From positions 1 through 64,000 of the forward strand of contig CALSMK010000008.1 in the NCBI GenBank assembly GCA_943787435.1: a stretch of DNA of 64,000 nt, in the 5' to 3' direction. The position numbers and the translations under genes were made by a program. The notes beneath the pieces were generated by a model, which made no database searches, was not told where the DNA came from, and worked only from the letters and a program-made list of their open reading frames with translations. This document shows, piece by piece, positions 45,435 through 55,556 of this stretch (position 1 is its first letter; every line of letters begins with the position of its first letter). This DNA is from an uncultured Flavobacteriales bacterium. Its GTDB lineage: Bacteria; Bacteroidota; Bacteroidia; Flavobacteriales_D; Sanyastnellaceae.

Positions 45435-46713
45435 GTTGGGACCTGGCTCTCAGCAAACGGTCGTTCAGTCCGTTCCGTCCGGCATCATCCGGCGAATCCA
45501 TGTTGAACAATGGATTGGCGCTGTTTCCCACATAAACTCCAGGCTGTTGCTTCCTGGCGCAGAATTCCCGATGCCCACATCATCCGGCAGGGCCATAGAA
45601 GCCTTCGGCTCGCCCGCCGTAGTATGTTGCCGTATCCCGCGGCTCCAACACGAGGCCACTCTCCCCCGAGAATCGTGGAATACGAGTCTGCCACATTCAC
45701 GTTGTCCACCGTCCGCCCACGATGGTCTTTCCCTGGGACGAGTAGTTGCTCGGAGAGTTCAAACCTCCTGACAATGTGTTTGAAGCTCCCCCGAAAATGG
45801 CTCCGCAGTAGTCACTGGCATTGTTGAATCGCCCTCCAAATACTGCAGCGAACTGACCATTGCCCACCTCATCCGGTGAAGTTTGATTCCCCTGTCCTCC
45901 TACCAAAACGCTCTTGTACCCACTGGTCACGTTGTTGCCGCCTCCCGCCAAAACGGATATTCCACCCATGGCAACATTGTCTCTGCCACCCAACACAATG
46001 TCAGCGGTTCCATCAGCTTGATTGTCTTGCCCCCCAATGGCCAAGGTCACTGAGCCCTTGGCTTCGTTTCCAACACCACCAATGGCGACCACCTTGTTGC
46101 CGGAAGCCGTATTCTGATCGCCGCCAAACACTGCGCTCCGCACGCCGCTGACCACATTGTTGGACCCGGCGATGACGGCCGATTCATCATTCAGCACAGA
46201 GTTGCGCAAACCATGCGCAATGCCACTGAACGAACTGTATTGGTTCAATCGCCCCATCACCAGGTTGTGGGAGCCTCCGCGTTCGGTCGTGAGAGAGTCA
46301 GATTCATTGTACCCGACAATGAAATTGCCCAGTCCATTCACCGCGGATGTGGAGCCGGTACCGTTGACCACCTGAAGGTTCACCCCTGAAATCAGGAGTG
46401 TCTGGTCATCCTGAACGCTCACATGGTCTGACAAACCTGGCACGACGGCCGACTGCAAGGCCTCCACCTGACCCTGCAATTCGATGATCTGGGCCATCAT
46501 CATGAGGAACGCATTCTCGAGGGTCAGGGTATCAATCATGATGCCCTCCGCCTCGAAGTCCTGCGTGAACAGGGTCAGCACGGGCAGAAGGTCATTGATG
46601 CCGATGTTCCCGGTATTGTCGTAATCGGGATTGTAGGGGTAATCAATTTCGAGGGTCTGTGACGACGATGCCGTGTGCACGGAAATCAAGACCACAAGCA
46701 GAAAATATCTCAT
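45418..46713 (-). CDS. Secreted protein with dockerin-like loop, coiled coil and beta-roll head repeats; frameshifted 3' end
   Basis: The N-terminus is a signal peptide (MRYFLLVVLISVHTASS) followed by a single dockerin-like loop (DYDNTGNIGINDLLPVLTLF), a short coiled coil (MMMAQIIELQGQVEALQSAV) and a long array of ~14-residue repeats of the form SxVxGGxxNxASGxxSxAxGG, as in the beta-roll heads of YadA-like trimeric adhesins. The frame is intact down to 45697 (KTIVGGRWTT). It then continues in other frames through DNVNVADSYSTILGG, a GYGNILRR / YYGGRA segment and VYVGNSANPLFNMDSPDDAGRN to a stop at 45418, so two or more indels are needed. It is probably a trimeric surface or matrix protein. Confidence 0.7.
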
Positions 46714-46793
46714 CCTTTAAAGGTCACAAGCAAACGACAAATTCAAGTAGTGTATCAAATCCAATTTGTATCTGTGCACCTTCAATCTCCTTG

Positions 46794-46801
46794 TATTTTT
46801 G
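46794..46801 (+). promoter_or_regulatory. Candidate trpS -7 box TATTTTTG
   Basis: TATTTTTG matches TAnnTTTG and ends 4 bp before the trpS ATG, which would give an almost leaderless mRNA. No -33 TTG at ideal spacing. Confidence 0.35.
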
Positions 46802-46805
46802 AGCC

Positions 46806-47787
46806 ATGGCACGAATTCTGACCGGCATCCAAAGCACGGGCACACCCCACCTCGGGAACGTGCTCGGCGCCATCCGCCCCGCCATTCGCGCTGGCGCAGG
46901 ACTCCGCGTGACGAGTCGTTTCTCTTCATCGCCGACCTCCACAGCCTGACCCAAATCAAGGACGGCGCCGAACTCCGGGCCAACACCTATCGCTGTGGCC
47001 GCCGCTTGGCTCGCCTGTGGACTCGACACCGACAAGACGGTCTTCTACCGCCAAAGCGACGTGCCCCAGTGCACCGAGCTCGCCTGGTACCTCAGCTGCT
47101 TCTTCCCCTACAGCCGCATGGCTTTGGCCCACAGTTTCAAGGACAAAGCAGACCGCCTCGAAGACGTCAATGCCGGCCTCTTTAGCTACCCCATGCTCAT
47201 GGCCGCCGACATCCTGGCCTATGACGCCAACGAAGTGCCCGTGGGCAAGGACCAATTGCAGCACCTCGAAATGGCGCGCGATGTAGCGGGGCGCATCAAC
47301 CACAAAGTGGGCCGTGAGGTGTTGATTGAACCCGAGGCGCGGACCAACGAAAACACCATGTACGTGCCCGGCACGGACGGCGCCAAGATGTCCAAATCAA
47401 AAGGCAACATCATCGACCCTTTTGCCGACGAAAAGGCACTAAAGAAGACGATCAACAAGCAAATCGTCACCGACGCCACCCCTTTGGAAGACCCGAAGGA
47501 TCCAGACGGCGCTGTGGCTTATGACAGCTCTATCAAACTGGTGGCATCGCCTTCGACGCCGCAGACATGGCGGCCAAAGTTGCGGGCTGGCGGCTACGGC
47601 TGGGGCCACGCCAAAAAGGACCTCTTGGAGGCCTTGGTCGACGGGTTTGCCCAAGAGCGCGACACGTTTAACCGGTACATGGCCGACCTCCCCGCTCTCG
47701 ATGCCGAACTGGCCAAAGGCGCGGAAAAAGCACGGGCTGTGGCGCGGCACCACGATCGGCCGCCTGCGCGAGGCGCTCGGTTACTGA
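46806..47787 (+). CDS. trpS: Tryptophanyl-tRNA synthetase, several frameshifts
   Basis: A class I synthetase with the HIGH-like motif [13 protein letters not shown] and the KMSKS loop [13 protein letters not shown]. Three frames must be joined: [27 protein letters not shown], then [27 protein letters not shown] (shift near 46900), then [24 protein letters not shown] (shift near 46990) on to VAYDSSI. From 47530 to 47787 at least two more shifts restore [22 protein letters not shown] and the end GRLREALGY with a stop at 47787. The corrected length of about 327 residues is normal for TrpS. The gene is essential, so sequence errors are likely. Confidence 0.88.
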
Positions 47788-47812
47788 GTGCTGCCCCTTG
47801 CGGGCACAACCC

Positions 47813-48163
47813 TCAATAGAGCAAGTGCTGCTTGGATTTGTTGCGCCACCCTGCGCGGCTTTCGTAGTCCACGAAAAAGACCTTCAGGTCCGCCCTGCTC
47901 TCATACTCCACGAAGAAAGACCTTCTTGTCGGCGCGGCTCTCGTACTCCACAAAGTGCCACCGGCCTTCATTGCCATCGGCACGGCTCTCATACTCCTCC
48001 TTGAAGACCAACAAGTCGGCCCGGCTTTCGTAGTCCACCACGAAGACCTTGACGTCCGCCCGGCTTTCGTAGTCCACGGAAAAGATTTTTTGGGCCGCTG
48101 TTTCAAGGGGTGCAAACCCCAGTGAAAACAACAGGAAAGCAGAGAGAAGACAGATACGCGCAT
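47813..48163 (-). CDS. DUF6150-like secreted repeat protein (YESRAD repeats), two frameshifts
   Basis: A small protein built almost entirely from 11-13-residue repeats of the form V(D/E)YESRAD(x)KVF, about seven copies, ending YESRAGWRNKSK. This layout matches DUF6150, a family of tandem short repeats of unknown function. The signal peptide (SAFLLFSLGFAPLETAAQ) and the C-terminal repeats are in different frames; the frame moves near 48140 and back near 47915. ATG 48163 is the most likely start. It converges on trpS and diverges from the DUF4139 gene. The repeat DNA (CTTTCGTAGTCCAC and variants) is visible as a direct-repeat array. Confidence 0.6.
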   Translation of the reverse strand: MRVSVFSLLSCCFHWGLHPLKQRPKKSFPWTTKAGRTSRSSWWTTKAGPTCWSSRRSMRAVPMAMKAGGTLWSTRAAPTRRSFFVEYESRADLKVFFVDYESRAGWRNKSKQHLLY

Positions 48164-48230
48164 GGCCCCAAGTTCGGCATTTTTGGCACGGGACTTGGAA
48201 CGCAAGGGGTGAACGTCAAAACCCAAGCCC

Positions 48231-50182
48231 ATGTTCCCACGCCCCCTCCTCACCCTCCTCGCAGTGGTGCTCGTCCTCCCCGCCGCCCAAGCAGCAGAAG
48301 ACAACGAAAAGGAAGTCCGCCACGCCATAGACCACGTGACGGTATACCGACAAGGCGCCCAAATCAAGCGCACCGCCACCTCGGTCATCCCCAACGGGAC
48401 GGCGACGCTCGTCTTTCCCGACCTGCCCACCTCCATCGATCCCAGCGAGGTGCGCATCACCGGCACAGGCGATTTCACCATCCTGTCCGTCACCCACCGG
48501 TACCATACCGACACCTTGAGCGGCGCCGAGAGTCAGGCGAAGCGCGAGCGGTTGCAAAAAGAGCGCAACGACCTGCACCACCTCATGCAGCAGGAACAAC
48601 ACTGGTACTCCATCCTCGACAAAGAAGAACAACTGCTCGCCTCTCACACGCAATACAGCGTAAAGGACAGCGGGGTGGACCTCGCCCGGTTGATGGAGGC
48701 CACCAAATTCATGCGCGCACGCCGCATCGAACTGCTGCAAGAGCGACAGGCCATCGACAAGCGCATTGGCGACATGCAGGCCGAACTCACCACACTCGAT
48801 TTGGCCATGGGTGCCCTGCCACCGCTGCGCACAGAGACCCACCTCGAACTGCTCATCCACACCGAAGCCCAGGCCCAAACCAGCGGAGCCATCAGCTTTG
48901 GCTACTGGATGCAACAAGCAGGCTGGGATCCCGCCTACAACGCCCGCGTGGAGAGCGTAGCCAACCCGCTCAAGCTCGAAAGCATCGCCTTGGTCCACCA
49001 GCAAACCGGCGAAGCTTGGGAGCGTGTAGACCTGAGTGTCTCCACCGGTACGCCCAACCGCAACAGGTCGAAGCCCCACCTGACGCCCTGGTTCCTGCAT
49101 GCCAACCACCAAGGGCAGCGCGGCGCGGCCGCCTCCACCGCAGCCGCAGCCAACAACTGGCTGAAGGCGCAGGCGTACAACCCCGCTGTGCGCCAGGTCC
49201 GCGGTCAGCTGTACGACGCCCAAGGCCAACCGCTGATTGGCGCCACCGTCAGCGTCTCCTGGTGGGCGGTCTGTGGTCACCGACATCAACGGCTTCTATA
49301 TGATTGACGTGCCTCCGAACGCCCGCAACATCAGCTACCAGAGCATGGGCATGGTGGCCGAAAACATCGCCGTCTCCAACAGCGTGATGAACGTCGCCCT
49401 GGCACCCGCACTGGAAATGCTCGACGAGGTGTCCATTGCCTATTACGCGATGGCATCGCTCGGAAGATGAATCCGAGCGCGGCTCGCTCTTTGGAAGCCG
49501 CCGGGAGCGCGCTGCCAGAAGGCCGCACAGGCTTTTGATTATGCTTCGGTCACCGTCCAAAGCACCCCCACCCAGACGCGGTTCGACATCGCCGCCAAGT
49601 ACTCCATCGCCTCGGACGGTGTGGTGCAATCGGTCCGCATCAAAGACATGGAAGTGCCCGCCGAATTCCTGTATCAAGCCACACCCAAACTGGATGCCCA
49701 AGCCTATCTGATGGCCCACATCATGGATTGGGAAGAACTCGACCTCATCAGCGGCCGCCTGCGCATCTACTTCGAAGACGACTTCGTGGGCGAAAGCACG
49801 CTCGGCCTGAACCTCGCCTCGGATACCCTGAGCCTGTCCCTGGGACCCGACCCTGCCATACAAGTGCGCCGGAAACTGAGGCAGCACGACAACAAGTCCA
49901 ACGTCATCACAGGCAAACGCGAGCTCGCAGCGCGAATGGGAAATCACCGTCGACAACCGCAAGCAACAACCCATCCGCATCGTCATTGACGACCAACTCC
50001 CGCTGTCCAATGACGAAGATGTGGAGGTCAAAGCCGACAACCTTGGGCGGAGGCAAACTCGACAAAGACACGGGTCGCGTTGAGTGGGACATCACAGTCA
50101 ATCCCGAGCGAACGCGAGAACATCCGATTCAAATACAGCGTCCAGGCGCCCAAGAGAAGTCCCCATCCACTTGGACAGCTGA
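48231..50182 (+). CDS. DUF4139 / mucoidy-inhibitor-like protein with CarboxypepD-like insert, multiple frameshifts
   Basis: A protein of about 650 residues: signal peptide (LLTLLAVVLVLPAAQA), DUF4140 N-terminal strand region (IDHVTVYRQGAQIKRTATSVIPNGTATLVFPDLP), coiled coil, start of DUF4139 (YNARVESVANPLKLESIALVHQQTGEAWERVDLSVSTG), a CarboxypepD_reg-like domain (VRGQLYDAQGQPLIGATVSV ... VTDINGFYMIDVP), then the end of DUF4139 (TRFDIAAKYSIASDGVVQSVRIKDMEVPAEFLY ... REPIRIVIDD-like QQPIRIVIDDQLP). The frame is clean to 49255 and then shifts near 49255, 49470-49510, 49930 and 50040-50110. It is envelope-located by its signal; the function of this family in Bacteroidota is unknown. Confidence 0.72.
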
Positions 50183-50246
50183 AGGGGAAAAAGTCTGCGC
50201 TGGTCAGCATGGACCAAGGCGCATTTGCCTGCGATGGCAAGCCACA

Positions 50247-50278
50247 AAAAAGGCCCAGCATCTGCGCTGGGCCTTTTG
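50247..50278. terminator. Bidirectional terminator
   Basis: AAAAGGCCCAGC pairs with GCTGGGCCTTTT around ATCTGC, between the convergent DUF4139 gene and amidohydrolase gene. Confidence 0.85.
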
Positions 50279-50302
50279 TTGTTCTTGAGAATGCGCCACC
50301 GC

Positions 50303-51675
50303 TCATTGCCCCTTCGCTGCGCGTTGGGCGTCGTACTTGGCTTTGTACTTCTCGTAAAGTTGGATCTGCTTGTTGTCGAGCACCACATCGCGGCCTTGTA
50401 CCCAAGCGTGCTCCACATCGTTGCCCATCATGTCCAGCGCATCTCCAGCGGAAATGAACAGTGTGGCATCCTTGCCGGGCTCCAATGAGCCGCACGTGTC
50501 GTCGATGCCCAGAATCTTGGCCGTGGACAGGGTCAAAGCGCGAACCGCCTGCTCATACTCCAGGCCATAGGCCACGGCCGTACCGGCATAAAAAGGCAGG
50601 TTCCGCGTGTTCATCTCTGGCATCCGGCCCTCCCCTTGCAAGACAGTACTCCACGCCCTCGTCTTCCAGAAGCTTGGGCAGTTTGTAAGGCAGGTCGATG
50701 TCGTCCTCTGCATACCGAGGGCACCGTGTGGGTGCGCTGCAACATCACGGCGATGTCCGTTTTCCCGCAACGGATCGGCCATCATCCAACTGTCGGCTCC
50801 GCCCACAAGGACCACCCGCTCCAAGTCCTCGGCCCGCTTAAAGCGAATGACTTCGGCAATTTGCTTGGCGTCGCCGGCGTGGACGAACAAGCGTGGTGGT
50901 TCCCGATGCATTGCGAGCGCCTTCCTTGAACAAGCCGCGCATGGCTTCCATGCGCAAGTCCGCTTTGGTTTGGCGAGCCTTGGGAGTAAGCCCGGGCCCG
51001 GTCAAAGAAGTCCCGAATCTCGTGCAGTTTCTGGTCGTATGTCTTGCGTTTGCGGAGCTGCGCGCGACCGTCCTCGAAATGCTTGTGGTGGGTCGATGGC
51101 CAATACAAGTGGATGCCATCGTCTGCCCGAATCACGGCATCCTCCCAGTTCCAGGCATCGAATTGCACAATGGAGCTTGAGCCACCGATGACGCCACCTC
51201 GGGGGGTGATTTGGCCCATCAGTACGCCGTTGGTCCGCACCGTTGGCGTGATGTCTGATGCCGTGTTGTAGGCAATCAAACTGCGGACGTTGGGCTTGAA
51301 CGTACCCACCTCCTGATAATCGCGAGACGCCCGAACAGCGGCCACCTCCATCAAACCCAACGTGCTGTTGGGGGCAATGAAGCCGGGATAGATGTGCATG
51401 CCTTCGGCGTCCACCACCCGAGCATAGCGCTTGGGGTCAACATCGCCGGCCGTGCCCACAAAGTCGATGATGCCATCTTCAAATCCGATGGCGGCATTTT
51501 CGATGGCCTCGCCGGTTCCCAAGTGAGCCGTGCCTCCCAAAACGAGGATGCGCTCGGATTGTGGAGCACCAGGCGTCAAATTAGGCTGGGCCATCATCAC
51601 GGTGGTGATGGAAAGGAGCGCAAAGAGAAATGGAGCTTTCATGGCTTCGAGGTTCAATGTAATTGTGCGGCTCAT
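50303..51675 (-). CDS. Secreted amidohydrolase-like protein, several frameshifts
   Basis: The N-terminal half (signal peptide LFALLSITTVMMAQ, then ERILVLGGTAHLGTGEAIENAAIGFEDGIIDFVG and MHIYPGFIAPNSTLGLMEVAAVRAS) is an imidazolonepropionase-like amidohydrolase. The C-terminal half keeps AYGLEYEQAVRALTLSTAKILGIDDTCGSLEPGKDATLFISAGD. At least three frameshifts lie between about 51010 and 50640. The strand that normally carries the HxH zinc motif reads APNSTLGL, so the first metal pair is absent. The ATG at 51675 overlaps the stop of the upstream amidohydrolase (ATGA), showing coupling; ATG 51642 would give a shorter signal peptide. Confidence 0.72.
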
Positions 51676-54600
51676 CGGTTCTCTTCGGTCATGGTGTCAC
51701 AATGGTAATGGGGCGGAATCCGCTCCATCGGCTTTCGTTTGTCGGCGCCTGGAGCATCGAGCATGAGTTGAATCAAGCGGGCGCGCTCTGAGCGCATGGC
51801 GTCTCGCATGGCTTGGTCCTCATCGAGGTCAAACAAAAGGCGGCCGTCCACATACGTCTGCTCGCACTGGGCATAGACAGACAGCGGGTGGTCCGACCAC
51901 ATGACCATGTCGGCATCCTTGCCGGCTTCCAACGAACCCATGCGGTCGTCCAAGTGCAGCAAAATGGCGGGGTTCAACGTGACAAATTTGAGTGCTTCCT
52001 CCTCGGGAACCCCACCGTATTTGACCGCCTTGGCTGCCTCTTGATTCAAGCGACGTGCCATCTCACGGTCATCCGAATTGAACGCCGTAACCACCCCATT
52101 TTCCCAGAGCAACGCCCCGTTATAGGGGATGGCATCCTTCACCTCAAACTTGTAGGCCCACCAATCGCTAAAGCTCGAGCCTCCCGCACCGTGTTCGGCC
52201 ATCTTGTCGGCCACTTTGTAGCCCTCCAAAATGTGGGTGAAGGTGTTCAACGTGAAGCCCATGGAGTCTGCCACATGCATGAGCATGTTGATCTCGTCTT
52301 GCCTGTAACTGTGGCACGTCACGAAACGCTCACTTTCCAAAATCTGAAGCAAGGTCTCCAACTCCAAGTCCCGGCGCGGGACTTTCGGGCCTTTGCCCTG
52401 GCGGATGAGCCGACGAGGCGTGTTCTTGACTGCAGTTCGATAGGCATCCCAACCTTCACCGTACTCGCGGGCCCGATGGAAATGGTCGTAATACACCTGC
52501 TCCACACCCATTCGCGTCTGCGGAAAGCGGACCGTCTGGCGGTCTCCCCAATTGGATTGCTTCACATTCTCGCCCAAGGCGAACTTGATGAAGGGATCCG
52601 CATCGGCAATCTGCATCTCCTCTGGGGTCATGCCCCACCTGAATTTGATGATGCCACTCTGGCCCCCAATGGGGTTGGCCGACCCGTGCAAAATCTGACC
52701 TGCAGTGACCCCACCAGCCAAGTGTCGATAGACATTCACGTCTTCGCTGTTGACCACCGTTCCGACGCTCACCTCAGCGCTCGAGGCCTGGGTGCCTTCA
52801 TTGATGCCTCGGCTGGCCGCGATGTGTGTGTGCTCATCCAAAATACCGGGTGTCAAGTGCTTGCCTTTGGCATCGATCCGCACCAAATCAGGTGCATTCT
52901 TTCCAAAAACTGAGATGGGGTTCAGGTTTTGACCCACGGCCACGATTCGGCCTTGGTGGACCATGACTTCCCCGTTTTCGATTTTTCCTTCTGGACCGCA
53001 GGTCCAAACCGTTGCCCCCACAAAGTGCCAGCTGCCTTGCTCCGGACTTTGGGTGCGACCATATGCTGTGAATGGATACGTGATGGGGCCAGGGCCTTCT
53101 GGGCCTTGGGCACCGCCAACCTCTGGGGTCTCACCCGCTTCAGATGCTCCCTCTTGGCTTTCCTCGGCGCGTTCTTCTGCCAGCTCGGAAGACCCGGAAT
53201 CCCCTTGGCGCAATGCCGCCCATTCGACCCAAGTTCCGTCGGGGCGCTCCCCCCGGCCTTCAATGATTCGGCTCCCTTCGTAGACATTGCCCACCAGGCG
53301 ATATGCCCCGGCTTCTTCATCCAAAACCCTGAGAACCATGTCCCGGCCGTCCAAGGTGACCTTGGCCTTCCCCGACAACGAGTCCACATCTTCCTGGGCC
53401 GTGCCAGCCGGCCACCACTTTCCACTGGGGCCTTTGTCCCCAGTTTCCAATTCAAGGACAAGGTCCCGTCCGTCCAAATTCAAACTGTACCGCCCGGCCA
53501 CATCGGCTTCTGGCTCTGTATCTACATCGTAGCGCTTGCCTTGGACATAGGTGGCCCTGAGCGCGGATCCCTTTTCAAAGACAGGACCATCGGTGACGAT
53601 GAAGTTGGCTTCTAGGCCCACCGCGAGGCGTCCGACTCGGTCCTCCGCACCCACCAAACCGGCGGGCATTGTGGTCAATGCGGCCAACGCGTCCTTCTCA
53701 GAAAGCCCTTTGGACACCGCTTTGCGCAAATTGGCCAAGAACTCTCCCCCTTTGCTCACCCCGTGCATGGTCAAGGCCATGGGGATCCCCGCTTCGGACA
53801 CCTTTCCTGGATTGTAAGGGGCCCACTCCCAATGCTTCATCTCCTCCAAAGAAACCAGACGTGCCAAATAGGGGTCGGAAACATCGATGGCCGAAGGGAA
53901 GTCGAGCGGGACAATGATTGCACCGCCTGTGGCCGCGACTTCGTCTAACCTGCGGTAGGTTTCTCCGCCGCCCAAAAAGGCATATTGCATGCCAAACTCA
54001 TCCCCCAAGAGGTCCGCACGCAGAATGTCGAGCCAATTTTCGGCCGCGAAAAAATGGGGCGCATTCAAACCGCGATTGAACGCTTCCAATGAGAGGTTTC
54101 TCTCCTCTGGAGATTCGAATTGACCGTACCACTCTGCGTCGCAATAGGTTTGACGAAGCAACGCAATGCTGCCCATCAACGAACTGGGGTAGGATTGGGG
54201 CGAAGACCCCTTGGAAAAGCTGTGCCAAGCAGCGGCATTGGGAAGAAGGACCGCGTCGTGGGCATCTTCAGACAAAGCCACCAGCGTCGCAGAACCCCTC
54301 ACAATTCCATCTTGACGGTGGGTCAAAACCGCACCAAAACCCGCATTTCGATACTGCTTGGCTTCCTTCTCGGAAGGCACAAAGACTTCGGCAGCGTTGT
54401 ATTCCGGATGCAAAGCGCTGTTCCAGCCCATGGCCGCCTTGGTGTCTTCGCGGTCATAGTGAGGCTTTCCATCCCAACGGGCGCGTTCTCCGCGCTTCAG
54501 CCCCCAACCGGAGTAAACATCCACAAAAGCGGGGTACATGTGTTGGCCACTCAAGTCGTGGCGAATGGTAGGCTCTTGGGAAGAAAATCCGCCCACTCCA

Positions 54601-54803
54601 ACGGCATCAATCCGACCTCGACGCACCACCAAGTGGGCGTTGTCAAGGACAGAGCCATCGGCCATGTGCAGGGACATCCCCTCGTAAACATGAAGCTCTG
54701 CCCGAGCGTCAGGTGTTCCGTTGACGGGAAAAGTAGATCCAGATTGTGCCGCAGCCGAGGCGACGAGCAAGGAGAAAACAGTGGCGAATGAAAAACGAAA
54801 CAT
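51672..54803 (-). CDS. Two-module secreted amidohydrolase
   Basis: From ATG 54803 the protein has 1043 residues and a signal peptide (FATVFSLLVASAAAQS). It has two imidazolonepropionase-like modules. The first (residues ~30-440) has MYPAFVDVYSGWG in place of HxH and so lacks the first zinc pair. The second (~590 to the end) keeps the motif TPGILDEHTHIAAS near residue 658, CHSYRQDEINML, and FNSDDREMARRLNQEA, with the ending HLDDRMGSLEAGKDADMVMWSDHPL, so only it should be catalytic. Between them lies a beta-rich stretch (SGKAKVTLDGRDMVL, YSLNLDGRDLVLELETGDKG) and an acidic linker. The substrate is unknown; peptides or cyclic amides are plausible. It is coupled to the next amidohydrolase. Confidence 0.85.
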   Translation of the reverse strand: MFRFSFATVFSLLVASAAAQSGSTFPVNGTPDARAELHVYEGMSLHMADGSVLDNAHLVVRRGRIDAVGVGGFSSQEPTIRHDLSGQHMYPAFVDVYSGWGLKRGERARWDGKPHYDREDTKAAMGWNSALHPEYNAAEVFVPSEKEAKQYRNAGFGAVLTHRQDGIVRGSATLVALSEDAHDAVLLPNAAAWHSFSKGSSPQSYPSSLMGSIALLRQTYCDAEWYGQFESPEERNLSLEAFNRGLNAPHFFAAENWLDILRADLLGDEFGMQYAFLGGGETYRRLDEVAATGGAIIVPLDFPSAIDVSDPYLARLVSLEEMKHWEWAPYNPGKVSEAGIPMALTMHGVSKGGEFLANLRKAVSKGLSEKDALAALTTMPAGLVGAEDRVGRLAVGLEANFIVTDGPVFEKGSALRATYVQGKRYDVDTEPEADVAGRYSLNLDGRDLVLELETGDKGPSGKWWPAGTAQEDVDSLSGKAKVTLDGRDMVLRVLDEEAGAYRLVGNVYEGSRIIEGRGERPDGTWVEWAALRQGDSGSSELAEERAEESQEGASEAGETPEVGGAQGPEGPGPITYPFTAYGRTQSPEQGSWHFVGATVWTCGPEGKIENGEVMVHQGRIVAVGQNLNPISVFGKNAPDLVRIDAKGKHLTPGILDEHTHIAASRGINEGTQASSAEVSVGTVVNSEDVNVYRHLAGGVTAGQILHGSANPIGGQSGIIKFRWGMTPEEMQIADADPFIKFALGENVKQSNWGDRQTVRFPQTRMGVEQVYYDHFHRAREYGEGWDAYRTAVKNTPRRLIRQGKGPKVPRRDLELETLLQILESERFVTCHSYRQDEINMLMHVADSMGFTLNTFTHILEGYKVADKMAEHGAGGSSFSDWWAYKFEVKDAIPYNGALLWENGVVTAFNSDDREMARRLNQEAAKAVKYGGVPEEEALKFVTLNPAILLHLDDRMGSLEAGKDADMVMWSDHPLSVYAQCEQTYVDGRLLFDLDEDQAMRDAMRSERARLIQLMLDAPGADKRKPMERIPPHYHCDTMTEENR

Positions 54804-54910
54804 GGGTCGTGTCCAAATTGGAATCAGAGGTACCAAGATATCGGGAACTAAGCTTCAACACCCATGGACGGACATAGAGATAGAACGTCAAGCTGTTCGA
54901 TATTCGCACC

Positions 54911-55555
54911 ATGAGTCAACCCGTGAGCGTGTATGCTGAAATGACCCCGAATCCAGAGGTCATGAAATTCGTGGCCGACCGGCCCCTCATCGAGGGAACG
55001 GAGCAGGCTGAATTCACCGGAAAAGCTGAGTGTGCTGGGCATTCTTCGCTGGCCGAAGAGCTGTTCAACTTTCCTTTTGTGGTCGGAATTTTCATCAGCG
55101 GAAACTTCGTGTCCATCACCAAAGACGATACCCTGGGTTGGGAAATGATCGCCATGCAAATGCGCGAATACATCCAACAGTGGCTGTCGGAACACCCTGT
55201 TGCTGTAGAAAAGGTCCCCCCTGCAAAAGCGATATCGGATGCCTCGGCTGGGGCAGGCGCTCCGGACAACAGCGGCTCGGGAGCATCGGAATTGGTCGCC
55301 CTCAACGACAGTGACATTGTTCCCACCGAACACGACGAGGCCATCGCCGCCCTGTTGGAAGAGTTCGTCAGGCCCGCTGTCGAGGCCGACGGTGGCGCCA
55401 TCGATTTTCGAGCCTTTGTGAACGGAACGGTTCATGTTCGCCTCAGGGGCGCATGTGCCGGTTGTCCCTCTTCCACAGCCACCCTGAAAGATGGCATCGA
55501 ACGCTTGCTCACTTCCAAACTTGACGTGGTTCAGTCCGTCGTCGCCTCCACCTAA
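54911..55555 (+). CDS. Nfu-type Fe-S cluster scaffold protein
   Basis: A 214-residue protein with an N-terminal Nfu_N domain (YAEMTPNPEVMKFVADRPL), a Ser/Ala/Gly linker, and a C-terminal NifU domain whose CxxC motif CAGC is in VRLRGACAGCPSSTATLKDGIERLL. Nfu proteins carry a [4Fe-4S] cluster at a dimer interface and deliver it to apo-enzymes. It is followed after 1 bp by the S24/LexA-like repressor gene, so the two are transcribed together. Confidence 0.92.
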   Translation: MSQPVSVYAEMTPNPEVMKFVADRPLIEGTEQAEFTGKAECAGHSSLAEELFNFPFVVGIFISGNFVSITKDDTLGWEMIAMQMREYIQQWLSEHPVAVEKVPPAKAISDASAGAGAPDNSGSGASELVALNDSDIVPTEHDEAIAALLEEFVRPAVEADGGAIDFRAFVNGTVHVRLRGACAGCPSSTATLKDGIERLLTSKLDVVQSVVAST

Positions 55556-55556
55556 A

